Shown piece by piece: positions 1-11,824 of a stretch of DNA of 64,000 nt (positions within the stretch are counted from its first letter, which is position 1; every line of letters begins with the position of its first letter). The stretch lies in contig CADCXA010000030.1 of assembly GCA_902806565.1 (NCBI GenBank), positions 1,178,001 to 1,242,000 of the forward strand. The letters are read 5' to 3'. The DNA is from Hypoxylon rubiginosum. Lineage: Eukaryota; Ascomycota; Sordariomycetes; Xylariales; Hypoxylaceae. The position numbers and the translations under genes were made by a program. The notes under the pieces were generated by a model. The model saw only the letters and a list, made by a program, of their open reading frames with translations. It ran no database searches and was not told the origin of the DNA.

Positions 1-350
1 GCGCGACCGGCGTCCGCGGGCAGTACTACGGAATCGCGGCCGCCTTCGGCAAGATCGGCGCGTTCGTCGGCACGTACGTATTCAAGAAGATCGTGTCGCC
101 GGACGGCGACCCGATCAAGTCGTCGCAGTACAAGTTCTACGTGTCTTCGAGCCTGTGCATCTTCGCGGCCGGGCTAGCCTTGCTGCTCCCCCGCATCGAC
201 CAGGACACCATCACCAAAGAGGATGCCAAGTTCCGGGCCTACCTCGAGAGTAAGGGGTGGGACACGAGGCAGCTCGGGCTCAGGAAGGAAGAAAGCATCG
301 AGTCTCTGCCGGTGGAGTCCGATGAGGCTACTCCCGAGACTAAGGCCTGA
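1..350 (+). CDS. MFS permease, glycerophosphodiester/phosphate type (3' end only)
   Basis: The left edge cuts this gene; about 115 C-terminal residues remain in the frame starting at base 3 and stop at 348-350. Visible are the last transmembrane part of a major facilitator transporter, starting with a RGQYYG-IAAA-GKIGAFVGTY stretch, then a helix with YVSSSLCIFAAGLALLL, and a short acidic cytosolic tail (DQDTITKED). This pattern is typical of the fungal GIT1-like glycerophosphoinositol / phosphate:H+ symporter branch, which takes up glycerophosphodiesters or phosphate at the plasma membrane. The exact substrate cannot be read from the tail. It is convergent with the BiP gene. No intron is seen in the remaining part. 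Confidence 0.75.
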   Translation, partial: ATGVRGQYYGIAAAFGKIGAFVGTYVFKKIVSPDGDPIKSSQYKFYVSSSLCIFAAGLALLLPRIDQDTITKEDAKFRAYLESKGWDTRQLGLRKEESIESLPVESDEATPETKA

Positions 351-1473
351 TCGAATTGCAGCTAAGTACTGGTTGAAATAATGCGGGTTTAGCGAGGAGA
401 TGGTGCTGCTGTATTGGATACCCCCCTGAACATTTATACGATGCGATGAGATATATATTCTGTAATTTTGGAGTGAGAAGATAATTCAAAACCCAATCGT
501 GTTACACATATCGATTTGACGAGAATAATCAAAGTGCAAGTATGGAGAGAGGATACTGCTCTAAATGTAGCCTGAGACGACACACAAAGTCAGGGGAAAG
601 AAAGCTTTCACAGCGCCTTATGATTTATCTACCACTCAGCATTGCAGAGTTCATCGTGTCAAGCCTAGAAGATACCGACCCGAACCCAAGCTCTCAACTC
701 CGGCTACTAGATCTAAGGCGTCATGTATGTAGGAGGAGGTCGGCGGCACCTTGCCTCCTTAGAAACCGCTTGCAGCGACCCTAACCTCTCAACCGCCTGT
801 CGGTTGAAACTACCTTACAGCCCTTTCTCTGTCTCCTCAATACGACCGGAAGCTGGTCAATATGTGATGTGATTCTAGGGCGGGGTCGTGCGTGCGTGCG
901 TGCGGGCTCGGCTTTAGGGGCCAAGCGAAGAATTCATTCTGCGTGGAAACCTGTCGCTTAGTATAGCCTGGTCACGTCTAGTCTGGTCTGGTCTGGTGTC
1001 TGGTCTGGTCTGGTGTCTGGTCTGGTCTTGACGAATTCTCTTATCTCGAAGCTCAAAGTATAGAAAAGCAGAGAGCATCTATGTATATCAATCGTTCCAC
1101 TACATACGTGCCCCCTCCCCACCACCACCACCACCACCGCCCCTTTTCTTCTTCTTTTTCTTTCACAAGGCTTTATGTTCTCGTCAAACAATCAAGCGTG
1201 TTTTAACTTGGGTACATATGTATTTTCTATCTATCTATCTGGTAGGTAAGGTAAACGTTGTAAGGCAAGCAGATAAGTGCACTCCGAATGTATCCTATCC
1301 TTCATTCGTCTCTAGCAACTGACAGCGACCTCAACTATCCCGTATGCGTACCCTCACCCGCACTCACACCTGATGGAATAGTAATACGATATTATTATTT
1401 AACTTTCTTTATTTTCGTGCGCCTTGGGTATGCTAGTATGAAAAGACGGATATACTACGAAGGAGAATTACAA
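351..1473. other. Convergent intergenic region with simple repeats
   Basis: Non-coding DNA between the 3' ends of the permease and BiP genes. It holds a GTGC/GCGT run (about 887-904), a CTGGT/GTCTGGTCTG minisatellite (about 975-1028) and a CAC run (about 1117-1138). Short open frames here overlap these repeats and show no protein-like composition. Presumably it contains both transcription terminators. Confidence 0.6.
975..1028. repeat. GTCTGGTCTG minisatellite
   Basis: Tandem copies of the pentamer TCTGG interrupted by TGTCTGG units, about 54 bp long, in the convergent 3' region beside BiP. Confidence 0.8.
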
Positions 1474-3707
1474 TTACAACTCGTCGTGACCAGACGGCTC
1501 GTCATCGTCTTCTGCGGCGCCTCCTGCACCGCTGTACATCTTAGATGTGATCGGGTAGGCGACGTTCGAGAGCTTCTCCTTCTGCTCTTCAAAGTCCTCG
1601 GCCGAGGCCGTAGCGGCGTTCTCGTCTAGCCACTCTGTCGCCTCCCTGACAGCGTCTAGGATCTTAATAACAAGTTAGCACACATCCCGAGGTTAGAAAT
1701 GGGAAAATAGGATCAAGCCAACTTACCGATTCCTTGTCTTCCTCGTCAATCTTGCCACCGAGGCCATCCTCGTCGTTGACCTGGTTCTTCAGGTTGAAGG
1801 CGTAGTTCTCTAGGCCGTTTCGGGCCTCAATACGTTCACGGGTGGCCTTGTCTTCCTCGGCATATTTCTCAGCCTCCGCAACCATGCGCTCGATTTCTTC
1901 CTGGCTAAGGCGGCCCTTGTCATTGGTGATGGTAACAGACTCGGTGTTGCCGGTTCCCTTGTCGTGGGCCGAAACCTTGAGGATACCGTTGGCATCTAGT
2001 TCGAAAGAGACCTCGATCTGAGGCACGCCACGGGGCGCCGGAGGAATGTTGGTCAGCTCGAACTTGCCGAGTAGGTTGTTGTCCTTGGTCATAGATCGCT
2101 CTCCTTCGTAGACCTGGATCAAGACGACGGGCTGGTTATCGGCGGCGGTAGAGAAGATCTGACTCTTACGGGTGGGAATGGGCGTGTTGCGCGGAATCAG
2201 CTTAGTCATGACACCACCAGTGGTTTCGATACCGAGGGTTAACGGGTTGACATCCATGAGGACGACGTCTCCGGTACCTTCTTCACCCGACAGGACACCA
2301 GCTTGAACGGCGGCACCGAAAGCAACAGCTTCGTCTGGGTTGATACCCTTGCTAGCCTTCTTGCCACCGAAGAATTCTTCGAGAAGCTCCTGGACCTTGG
2401 GGATACGGGTGGAACCACCAACAAGGACGATATCGTCAATCTCATTCTTCTTGATCTTGGCATCGTCCATGACCTGCTTAACGGGCTTGAGAGTTCGCTT
2501 AAAGAGATCTATGTTCAGTTCCTCGAACTTGGCCCGAGTAAGAGTTTCGGAGAAGTCCTTGCCCTCGAAAAAGGCCTCGATCTCGATACGGGTAGACATC
2601 TGCGAGGACAAGGTACGCTTGGCCTTTTCGGCCTCACGCTTCAGCTTACCCATGGCCTTCAGGTCCTTGGAGATGTCGACTGAGTTCTTCTTGTTGTAGT
2701 TCTTGGCGAGATGGTTAATGATTCTCTGGTCAAAATCTTCACCACCGAGATGCGTGTCACCGGCGGTAGCCAAGACCTCGAAGACACCATCTTCGATTGA
2801 CAGAAGAGAGACATCGAAAGTACCACCACCAAGATCGTACACGATGATGTGACGCTCACCACCGGTCTTGTCCAGACCGTAGGCGATAGCGGCGGCGGTG
2901 GGTTCGTTGACAATGCGCAGCACGTTGAGCCCGGCAATGATGCCGGCGTCCTTGGTAGCTTGTCTCTGGTTGTCGTTGAAATAGGCGGGGACAGTGACGA
3001 CGGCGTGGGTGACCTTCTTGCCTAGGTAAGACTCGGCAACTTCCTTCATCTTGCCGAGGATGACGGCAGAGATTTCTTCGGGGGTAAACTTCTTGTTGCT
3101 GCCCTGGACCTCGACCTGAACGATGGGCTTGCCATCCTTCTCGATCACCTTGTAAGGGAAATGCTTAATGTCATTCTGGACCTCTTTCTCACCCCACTTT
3201 CGGCCGATGAATCGTCTGCAAGGCGGGAACAACGGTTAGTTGACGGCACCTTGAATTGTTGGTAGGTAAGAAGCAGCAGGATTTGGACTTACTTGACGTC
3301 GTAGATGGTGTTGGTAGGGTTGGATGCTGCCTGTTGTTTGGCAGCGTCTCCGACTAATCTCTCCTCCTCGGTAAAGGCCACGTATGACGGGGTAATTCGG
3401 TTTCCTTGGTCGTTGACTAGGATTTCGACCTTGCCTTGTTGCATCACACCGACGCACGAATATGTCGTTCCCAAATCCTGCAGTAGAGGGTTGTGGTTAG
3501 TGGTAGCTCTTGATAGATTGCGATAGTTGGCTTTTTCGTTTATTTTTTTCTCTTTTCTTTATTCCTACTTACAATACCAATAACAGTGCCGTAGTCGGCA
3601 ACATCGTCTGCCCTAGCAGTTCCAACAAAGGCAAGAGGGCTGAATAGAAGAAGGCTCCAGGCTATCATGCCAAAGGCGACAGCCCAGTAGCTCCGAGAGC
3701 GAGCCAT
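1474..3707 (-). CDS. KAR2: ER HSP70 chaperone BiP/Kar2 (4 exons, 665 aa)
   Basis: ER-lumenal HSP70 that folds secretory proteins, drives translocation and gates the unfolded-protein response. Exons: 3707-3573, 3477-3293, 3215-1727 and 1662-1474. The N-terminus is an arginine-containing signal peptide ([13 protein letters not shown]... LLLFSPLAF), followed by the mature start [23 protein letters not shown]70 signatures present: DLGTTYS phosphate-1 loop, [31 protein letters not shown]. The last exon ends in acidic residues and HDEL, the ER retrieval signal. This exon is needed to see HDEL, because translation read through the last intron ends in an unrelated tail. The last intron ends in AAG rather than YAG (TTATTAAG at about 1663-1670), with branch-like TGCTAAC just upstream. 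Length is normal for fungal BiP. A CATATAAG element (3934-3927) is a possible TATA box about 220 bp upstream of the ATG. Confidence 0.96.
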
Positions 3708-4208
3708 GGTGGATGGGCTGGTTCGCGATCGAGGGTTGCGGCGTGTATTAAGAGGAACAATAGAGGGGAAAACAGAGGGGGGGAATAGAAAATAAAAAAG
3801 CTAGAGTGCCCTGCAACCTCTCTCTTCTGCCTGGGTGGGGAAGGCAATGGAAGTTAGTGAAGATTGTGAGAAGAATGGGAGGGGAGAGAAATTGGTCGAG
3901 GCACAAAAGAGTGTGTCTGTGAAATTCTTATATGGGAGAAGAAATTGATCGAGTTGAAGTTGCCAGCTTGCAAGAGAACACATTGCAATAAAGTGTGGGT
4001 CCGACGCCAAGTGACCACCTGCAGTGAATATGCAAGGTGTCCCAAGGTCCCAAGGGATCGCTTTTGTTGCATAAACATACACCTAGACCCTCTATATAGT
4101 ATACACTTTCTTAGCTAATCAGGGAAACCAACCCTAAGAGGTACATATCCTAAGGATACCTTGAGTATACCTTATGTCCAGAATATATTAAGCTTTCTTA
4201 TCTACAAA

Positions 4209-4236
4209 CATAATATATATATATATATATATATAT
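4209..4236. repeat. (AT)n microsatellite in an AT-rich block
   Basis: About 14 AT units inside a strongly A/T-rich stretch (about 4140-4400) upstream of BiP. Confidence 0.85.
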
Positions 4237-4522
4237 CTAAAATACTTATTTATTTTAACGTATAATTATACATTATTATTATTACATTTAATATACGACC
4301 TAACATATTTGAATATAATATGTGAATATCCAAGTATTATTAGATTCTTCTAGATGATGAAAAAAACTAAAAAAAAAACTTGTATAATAGTGAGGGAAAA
4401 TGGTAGGTACTAGAATCTTCTTCATTGCACAAAAAAGCCAGATTACCCCTGATGCGGGACATCCCTGCTAGCTAGTGAGGCTTCGAAAGAACAATAGCAT
4501 ATAAAAAAGGTCACCCTTCTTA

Positions 4523-4553
4523 GCCACCCTGCCACCCTGCCACCCTAGCCACC
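4523..4553. repeat. Tandem GCCACCCT repeat
   Basis: Three to four copies of GCCACCCT with one TAG interruption. A near-identical short array recurs at about 45328-45360. Confidence 0.75.
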
Positions 4554-5035
4554 GAGGCCAGATCTCTTAAAGCTACTTATAGATCTACTACATGATCGCT
4601 TAGGTGGTAGCTTTGTTAATACTAATTAACAGCGTGTCCCGTCGAGTCCTAATCCGCACACGGCACGCAATAGCCAACGTACCTATATGTAGGTATCTAA
4701 ATACCTAGATACCTACATACCTAAGTAAGCTTAAGAAGTATGCAAATACTGTAGGTACCGTATGTAGTAGTAGTAGTTAGTATGTAGTACGCATGTATAA
4801 GCTTTGCAGAATCAATACATGTTACTTAATGTACTTAATCGTTCAGGGGTGTGTATTTGTGTCCTTCATCTATAATAAAGTGTGGCTGGCCCTCCCCCAC
4901 CCCACCCATCGTGTAGAGCCTCAACCGTGGCGCTATGTAGATTTGTCAACAACTCTTCCACCGCCATGGTAGGATACGTCCTATTGCACTAGAGTGCCAA
5001 TACCCAGACCCAGGTATACATGATAGTAGGCATCC

Positions 5036-7738
5036 TCATTCCAGTAACCCAGCAGCAACCGTCTCGCCTCCGCTCCTTAGCACCACTCGCTGGCCTGCCT
5101 CCAGTGGCACCTTGGTCCCCATCTTCACCACCACTCTCGCCACGCTGCCTGGCTTTACGATCCTGGGTTTCTTCTTCATCACGGTACCCTTGACCTTGTC
5201 CAGGACAGCCGACATCTCCACAATCTGGCCCGCCGCATGGAGACGGCCCCTATGCACATCCACCTGCATCGGCATTAGGATATCAAACGCTAGGATTTTG
5301 ACCGTAAATGTGTCGATACATGGGATTGGCTGTTTCGTGTCGCAGATGATATCGCCAACCCGCACGTGGATTGGATCTATGTTGCTGAGGTGAATAACCA
5401 CGTTTTGTCCCGCTACGGCCCAGTCCACCGGCTCCTGATCGAGTTCTAGCGATTTTACGTATGCCTTCTCGCCACTGGGCTGGACAAGTAGCGCGTCGCC
5501 TGCCTGCAGCGACCCGGCATCTATTCTCCCGGATACCGTGAGTGGGCTTTGCGTAGAACGGTAGACCTCCGATATGGTCAGGCGCAAAGGTTTATGCAGG
5601 GCTCGCGCCATTGGCTCCGAGCTCTCCAACTCCTCCACCAGCGTTTTCCCCTCGTACCAACCGGCCGCTGCGTCCGTAGACCTCTTTACTATGTTGTCTC
5701 CGAGCAAACCAGACACCGGCACAAAGCTCACGTTCTTGAGCTGGAATCCCGTCGCCAACAGGAAGCCAGACACTTGTTGCGAGATCTCGTCGAACCGTGC
5801 TTGTGACCATCCGACCGTATCTAACTTGTTGATTGCGACGATAATACGCGATACGCCCATGCTGCGAAGAAGGAGAGAATGTTCCCTAGTCTGTCCCTTG
5901 AGCCCCGCCTCAAAGGCTCCGGTCGTGGCGTCAACTACCAAGATTGCGAAGTCGGCCTGGCTTGCCCCGGCAATCATGTTGGGAATGAAATCTCGGTGTC
6001 CGGGCGCGTCGAGGATCGTGAACGAAGTAGCGTCCGTCTCGAACTTGTTTGTTGCAATGTCGATAGTGACCCCCCTTGATCGTTCTTCAGATCGCTGGTC
6101 AAGCACCCACGCGAGTGCAAATGAAGATTTCCCTATGCTCTCTGCTTCCTTGCGATATTTCTGTATCGTTCTTTGGTCGACGACGTGCAGGTCAAGGAGC
6201 AGGCGTCCCATCAAAGTGCTCTTGCCAGCGTCCACGTGGCCTTAATTAAATCAGTATCGATATCCTAAGCATGAGGGTTGTCTCCGTGAACCTTACCCAC
6301 AACCACGAAACTTGCGCTCTTTTTACTTTTGGTCTTCTCAAACTCCTTTAACACATCGAGATTCTTGCTTTTCGGTAACGGCGCGTCGTCTATCCTTAGG
6401 ACGTTCATGCCATCTACGGCGGCCTCACCTGGCTTGGTTTCTGTGCCGGCTTTCTTCTTGGTCGCATGAGCAGCGACCTTCTTGCTGCTTGCTGGTTCCA
6501 AAGTATTAGTATTCTTATTTAGCCACCTTCCTCGCCATGAGCGAACCTTGGGACTGTGCTTTCAAGACCACATCGTCTGGACTTGGTGCTGAGAAAGCGT
6601 CAGTTGATGACGAAGCCACGTTCATATAAGGAAATGGATAGGTTCTTGGTGAAGGTGCAGCAGAGCTATTCGTAGGGCGGAGCAGAGCCTGGGCAAAAGG
6701 AGACGGCGTAGCGGTCTCAGGTGGCGTGGCTATCGGTAAAGGTGGAGATGCAGCGGCGGGTTGCGGCTCAACCGGTCGTTTCCCAGCAGCATCGGACTGG
6801 TCCTGAAGGTCCTCATTTCCAACATTCACTTGTGCAAACGTGGCCCTCTGGGGAATGATGGGGTCACCGGCTGCTATAAGGTCCACCGCTTCTCCAGTGG
6901 AAAGTAGCGGGGGCCGAACATTTTCCTTGACGGATTCCGGCTGTCCGGGAGCAGTAGAGAGGTTGCTCAAGTGCTGTGTTACTCGATGTAGTTTCTCCTC
7001 TGATTTCTGATTGTCTGCCTTTTTCTTCCGGGCAGCAGCCAGAGCCTGAAGTTTTGACATCTTGCCCGGAGTGCTGGCCCCGCCCAGCAACCCGCCTCTG
7101 TGTCGTGGTGGTTCAACAAAGATGGTTTGCCGATATTTCGGGATGTTCAGCCACGGCATATCGCCAAAGAAGCTCGCGAATGAGATGGGCTGCGCGTCTG
7201 CCTCGTCTGCCAGGTCTTCGCCCACTGCGTTGTTTGATCTTAGCATATCGACTGACGTAAATTCCGACACACGCACACTTGAGACGCACCTGAAACCACG
7301 AAACCACAAGATGGTATGGTCCTACTTTTTATATGTCGGCGTGCATGCTGTGTTGGTGGCTGGGTGCAATGATGGTAGGGCAAGAGACGTAAACCTACCT
7401 CCTTTCTTTTTGCTCGAAGGTACGATGAACTTAGTGGCAAGATAAGTTACAGACTTGTCAATGTCATAATAATAATGCCAAAGTGCCTCTTGGATTTGCT
7501 GAGTTGTAACTTTGGATGATTCAGTTCCAAGCGCTGCTCGAACCTGGGCGATGCCGGCGTCCATCTGGGCTGTATCGAGGACTGTCAGCGGCGGTTGATG
7601 GTTGGAGACTACGAGTAAATGTATATTACCTCGATCTTCTGGGCTTAACTCTTCTTCCTCTTCAAATCCGTCGTTCCCCTCATACTCGTCAAGATCGTTC
7701 TCGTAATCATAATTACGATATGCTTGATGTCGTGACAT
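5036..7738 (-). CDS. HBS1: Hbs1, eRF3-like translational GTPase of ribosome rescue
   Basis: Partner of Dom34/Pelota in no-go and nonstop decay: it delivers Dom34 to stalled ribosomes. The best model has 5 exons (7738-7630, 7569-7399, 7251-6547, 6491-6297, 6240-5036) and gives 794 aa. The N-terminus MSRHQAYRNYDYENDL, the acidic run and SPEDRAQM match the Hbs1 N-terminal domain. FASFFGDMPWLNIPKYR follows in exon 3. The GTPase core has G1 GHVDAGKST, split by the last intron, then G3 DAPGHRD and G4 NKLD, followed by EF-Tu domains 2 and 3. The last intron ends in AAG. Its phase exactly restores VVVGHVDAGKS. The exon 2/3 and 3/4 junctions (acceptor near 7252, donor GTTCGC near 6546) are weak and were chosen because they keep the frame. 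The ATG at 7738 is used; the codon upstream in frame is only GTG. Confidence 0.9.
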
Positions 7739-8333
7739 TGTGTCCACCTAGGTAGTCAGTCGAAAGCGAGATAGCTTTGGGGGTGGTAATTATGGTATGA
7801 ATGTGCTTGGGAAGTACTAAACAAATTAGATCAGCTTTGTTTGGCCAAGTTGACGGCCTGAATCATCCAACAGCCTCGTGGCCTTGCGAGGGGTGTGAGG
7901 GGTGTGAGGCTGCAGGCAAACTAAAAGAGGCGAGAGGGTGAGGAGGCAGAATAACCGGGGGAGGGGGAGATTTTAATTGGTACTATCTACATATGTACGT
8001 CATTAAAATTTACGATAAGGTTGTTATCTTTTCGCATACATGCGGGTGTAGTATCTATGTAGGTACATGTAGTACTGCGGACACACATACATGCAGCTAT
8101 ACCTTACTATGTACATGTAGTAATGTTATGTAATACTACGAATATCATCTACGTTGACTTGAACTTGCACAGCATCTCACGTAAAACGAGCTATAACAGA
8201 TTCATTTTTCCCCTTTAATGTGGACTTTGTTCAACCTTTCCTTTCCTTAGACCAGCCGACGGCCTAAGCGAAGAATGCTATGTCTACCTCTCTCCACTCG
8301 AGGAATAGCCCGTTCCTTGGTATCCTGCTTATC
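7739..8333. promoter_or_regulatory. HBS1 upstream region
   Basis: Presumed HBS1 promoter plus the VPS27 3' region. ACCTAGGT occurs at 7746-7753, only 8 bp upstream of the HBS1 ATG. GGGGTGTGAGGGGTGTGAGG is repeated near 7890-7910. GTACATGTAGTA words recur at 8060-8125. No gene is seen. Confidence 0.5.
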
Positions 8334-10759
8334 CTATAGATCAATCAAACTCTCTTCTACGACAGGTTGTTGAGGCGCATGTTGGGGAGCAGTAGGGAAC
8401 GAATCCTGTGTGTATCCAGAGTAGCCTGCACTGCCGGCCTGATAAACCTGGGGGGCCTGCCCCGCCTGCTGCTGCTGCTGCTGCTGCTGCCAATATGTCT
8501 GATATTGTTGCCCAGGTTGAGATAGCTGTGTGGGAATAGGGGCGGGTGTCGGGGGAACCGACTGTCTGCTGTAGTTCAACGTATGCTGAAGGTTTGGGTA
8601 TGGCGATGGCGCCGCCTCGGGGGCGATACCTGGCGTAGCACCATCATTACTAGGCTGTGGGTTGCTATAGTAATAATTGGCGTTGGGTTCGGCCGCTGGT
8701 GCCCCGGCCGAGTCGTTGGTTCTGTTGAGAGGAGTCTGCGGAGAAGGCTGAGGTACGTGGCTAGGGGGAGGAGCATCGCTTGATGCATAGTTCGCCTGGC
8801 TGGCGTATTGAATTGGCGCGGATGGTGCCTGTTGTTTCTGCCAACTGTCGCTTCTCTGAACTGCGTTCTGCGAATACTGACTATCCGGGGGCATCGATAG
8901 GGATGCTCGCTTATCGTAGCCCGCAAATTGCTGTTGGGTCCCTTGCTGAACGTGTTGAAGGTATTGATGATGACCTACAGGTGTCCTGCTAGGATTCGGG
9001 AGTTGCTCGCCCGCGTAGAAATTCTCCGCTGATACGGAGGTCCTGGCTACAGCCGGGTCTATCGAAGGATACGGGCCAGATTGTTGTTGTCCGGGGGTGG
9101 GCAGGCTGTAGCTGCCAATACTGTGTTGGCTATACGCCTTCGAAAGACGCTCCTCCAGCATCCTGTCGTAGTATCGAACAACGGTAGACAGTTTGGCATG
9201 AAGGTCGAGAAGCGTGTCTGGGAAACATTAGCGAGATGCCGGTACGTAGAACCCCCGGCGTAAACTTGCCATGCTTGCTCATCGTTTCCCCGTATGTACG
9301 CGCCAACTTGGGCCGCAAAGCTCCGATCGAGTCGTAGAGCTCCTGAATTTGGGGTTCCCTTAGAATTGTACCGGGGGGTTGGGTTTGCAATCTATCAACG
9401 AGCGTGGAGAAGAGGTTGATGTTCTCAGCTTCAACGGGAGCAAGCTCGTAATCGTTCTTTGGCAGAGTGAAGGGGGTAACCGATGTGCTTTCGGTGTAAT
9501 TTGTTTGCTGCTTCAGGGCCGCAGAGTGTTTTTGCTTTTGCTCTTCCATATCTGCTAATGACGCTGCTATGGCAGCTTTGAGGTCTTCATCCTCCTCCTC
9601 GGATGGACCTATTGGCGTGGACGAACGGCCATTAGCCGTTGCACGAGATGCCAACGGGGTATTATCTGCGGGAGGAACATAGCCCGTTGAATGACTCTGG
9701 ACCTCTTCCAAACTCATCGCCAAGGCTTTCTTGAGATCTTCATCGAAGGCATCGTCAACCCGAGCGTTTCGAGGCTGCATAACAGACAAGCCACTATTCT
9801 TGTGCGCAAGGGACGGGCTCGTGGGAGAGAGCTCCCGCCCACCGAAGCCGCCTTTATTGGAGCGGTCTGTCAGCTTGGTATAGCAGCCGTCATCAACTCG
9901 TACAGGCTGTAAGATGCCTAAATGTGGCAAGGGGAGCGTTTTGGCCGAGCACTGCTGATCGAAGCAGTTGCCGCAGTTGCGGCAATGGTGCTTACGGTTT
10001 GTAAAAGTAAATGGCGTGCGGCACCGCATACAAACGTCCGAGTCGATCCATTCCGGGGGCTATGATGAAGGGGTTAGCTTAGCCTAGCTTGGCGTAGGAC
10101 GGGTGGGTTGGTGAGGGTATTCGATGCGCGCTACACATACAGCGCTACTATCAACCATACTGCTCGCCACGGTGGTCCGAGGAGGGAACTGGAAACCTTC
10201 CCTCTGCAGGGTCCTGTATGTATCGTCGATATACTTCAGGTCGTAGCGACCTTCGGTTGCGGCAGCCCAGGACTGTATCAGCTCCAGAATCTTGGCTCGG
10301 ACTTCAACATTCACGGCGGCGGGACCGACTGCGTGGAGGAGGGAGACGAGATTGTCCATGAACTCTCGGGAGGCGATCTCGACGAGGAAATGGGAACCGC
10401 CGTTCTTGACGCAAGTGTCCGTCAACTATGTCGGGTATTAGCATCGTGAAGGGAACGAGGACGATGATGGATACGATCGGGGATGGGGTGGTACATTTAG
10501 CGCGCTCAGCTGGGTGTTTGGATTTTTGTTACCAATGCGACGTTTCAGCGACCGCATGGCCTCCTTGGGCTGCACCGTCTTGGATCTGATGACATCGGAG
10601 ATCTCGAGGTTGAGGGGAATATCTTCGCTAGATTTGAAGGTATCAGCGGCCGTCACGTCAAGGTTGGATCAAGGGTACGTACAGACTACTACCGGTAGCC
10701 TTATCAATCTGCTCGTCCAGGGCGCTGTTGGCCGAGGACGACCACCAGCCTCCCATCAT
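8334..10759 (-). CDS. VPS27: Vps27, ESCRT-0 subunit (VHS-FYVE-UIM)
   Basis: Recruits ubiquitinated cargo and ESCRT-I at PI3P-rich endosomes. Five exons (10759-10683, 10627-10495, 10425-10141, 10059-9270, 9217-8334) give 722 aa. Order: VHS domain ([19 protein letters not shown] through [23 protein letters not shown]), then the FYVE finger ([31 protein letters not shown]), then two ubiquitin-interacting motifs ([14 protein letters not shown] and [12 protein letters not shown]), the Hse1-binding helical segment ([20 protein letters not shown]), a P/Q-rich tail with a Q run, and a C-terminal clathrin-box-like LIDL. The fourth intron (9269-9218, 52 bp) uses a GC donor, GCAAGT, with a GCTAAT branch region. 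This is the only reading that joins TMSKH to [10 protein letters not shown] in frame. The gene is divergent from a deubiquitinase of the same pathway. Confidence 0.95.
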
Positions 10760-11824
10760 AATGAGAGAGTGTCGTAAGAGTTCGTGCAGGAGACGGACGT
10801 GAGGCAATGCTCAATGCTACCAGCTAGTGGGCGTAGGATTGGACGACAGAAATGAAATCGAACAAGGTCGTTAGGTATGTCGGGTCAAAAGCGAAATGCG
10901 CGACGGCACATTGCAATGTCTGGTAGCCTGAGATGTAGATGGTGAATGTGGTGAATGTTTTATTTTATTTTTGATTTTGAGAGGTGTATCTGATGAAGCT
11001 ACCTAATGTGTTGCTATACGCCTGCCTACTACCTACATAGGTAGCTGTAGGTACCTACTTGCGCGGAAACCTGCGTACGCGCAACGCCACACGTACCTTA
11101 GGTAATGTACACTCACCCCGTCATCCTTGTCACCTTCACCTCACGCACGGCCACTGCCAGACTGCCAGATGCCCCTCATTGGCACCTATTGGCATCTATT
11201 GGCACCTACATATGTATTGTACATACGTAATTTTACCCGCCTCGTCAGTGTGCGTCAGGCCAGTCCTAGCGCCGTCTGCGTCTCAAAGGTCCCGAGGCCA
11301 ATCTTGGTATCTTGTATCTTGTACACTTACTCAAGATCAACATCTTCATTAATGTGTTTAATGTTATATGATATTTACGCATCCGACCAGCAGGCCAATA
11401 AGTCGTCCTCTTATTTTAATATTATATCGGCTGCTGACAGACTATTCTTTCATCACGCATTCTTTTATCGACTTCTTTCAACCTTCCGTTCTCGTCTTGC
11501 CTCCGTCTATCCCAACATCTAGCGCCCACAACGTTTACAGACCCGGCCGTGCTTTGAAAGAATGTCACCTCATTCCAATCTTCGTCCCCAGATCCATACT
11601 AATACATAAGGCTTTCCTCCCTTCTCTCCCCGCTCCTGTTCGCCGTATTCTTCGCCACAAAGTACCATCTTTCATGCTCGCCATTGGCAGATACACCTCC
11701 CTTGTTACTAACTCTCGCCGTACGCTCCGAACTATCTCTATCAACGCTTTCCACCGACCACTGCCAGCGACCCTTCGACCGCCCCACAACATCTACTGCG
11801 GCATGGTAGCTCGTTAATCGTAAC
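10760..11824. promoter_or_regulatory. Shared divergent promoter VPS27 / deubiquitinase
   Basis: About 1.07 kb between two divergent start codons. It contains TAGGTACCTA at 11048-11057 and three ATTGGC boxes exactly 10 bp apart (11178, 11188, 11198). A long CT-rich stretch follows towards the deubiquitinase ATG. Small open frames here lack protein-like features. Confidence 0.6.
11178..11205. promoter_or_regulatory. Three phased ATTGGC boxes (inverted CCAAT)
   Basis: ATTGGCAYCT is repeated three times with a 10-bp period, about one helical turn. ATTGG is the reverse complement of the CCAAT box bound by the HAP/CBF complex. Its place in the VPS27/deubiquitinase divergent promoter suggests regulation; this is inference. 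Confidence 0.5.

Larger units (their letters stand above)
3708..5035. promoter_or_regulatory. BiP promoter region and HBS1 downstream DNA
   Basis: The part next to 3708 should carry the BiP promoter; a TATA-like element lies at 3927-3934. I could not find a clear UPRE or ERSE. From about 4140 to 4400 the sequence becomes very A/T-rich, including an (AT)n run at about 4209-4236. A tandem GCCACCCT repeat lies at 4523-4553. From 4680 to 4760 there are many TACCTA/TAGGTA words. No credible gene is seen. Confidence 0.55.

Noticed and set aside
3801..4082. Minus-strand frames upstream of BiP
   Set aside because: They lie in the promoter and leader, have no recognisable motifs, and would overlap the expected BiP transcription start.
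4140..4400. AT-rich block as a RIP-mutated transposon
   Set aside because: Short, dominated by an AT microsatellite, and no recognisable transposon coding remains or terminal repeats. No CRISPR or bacterial elements are seen anywhere in the window.
5574..6245. 223-codon plus-strand frame
   Set aside because: Antisense to the HBS1 GTPase domain; Ser/Arg-rich shadow.
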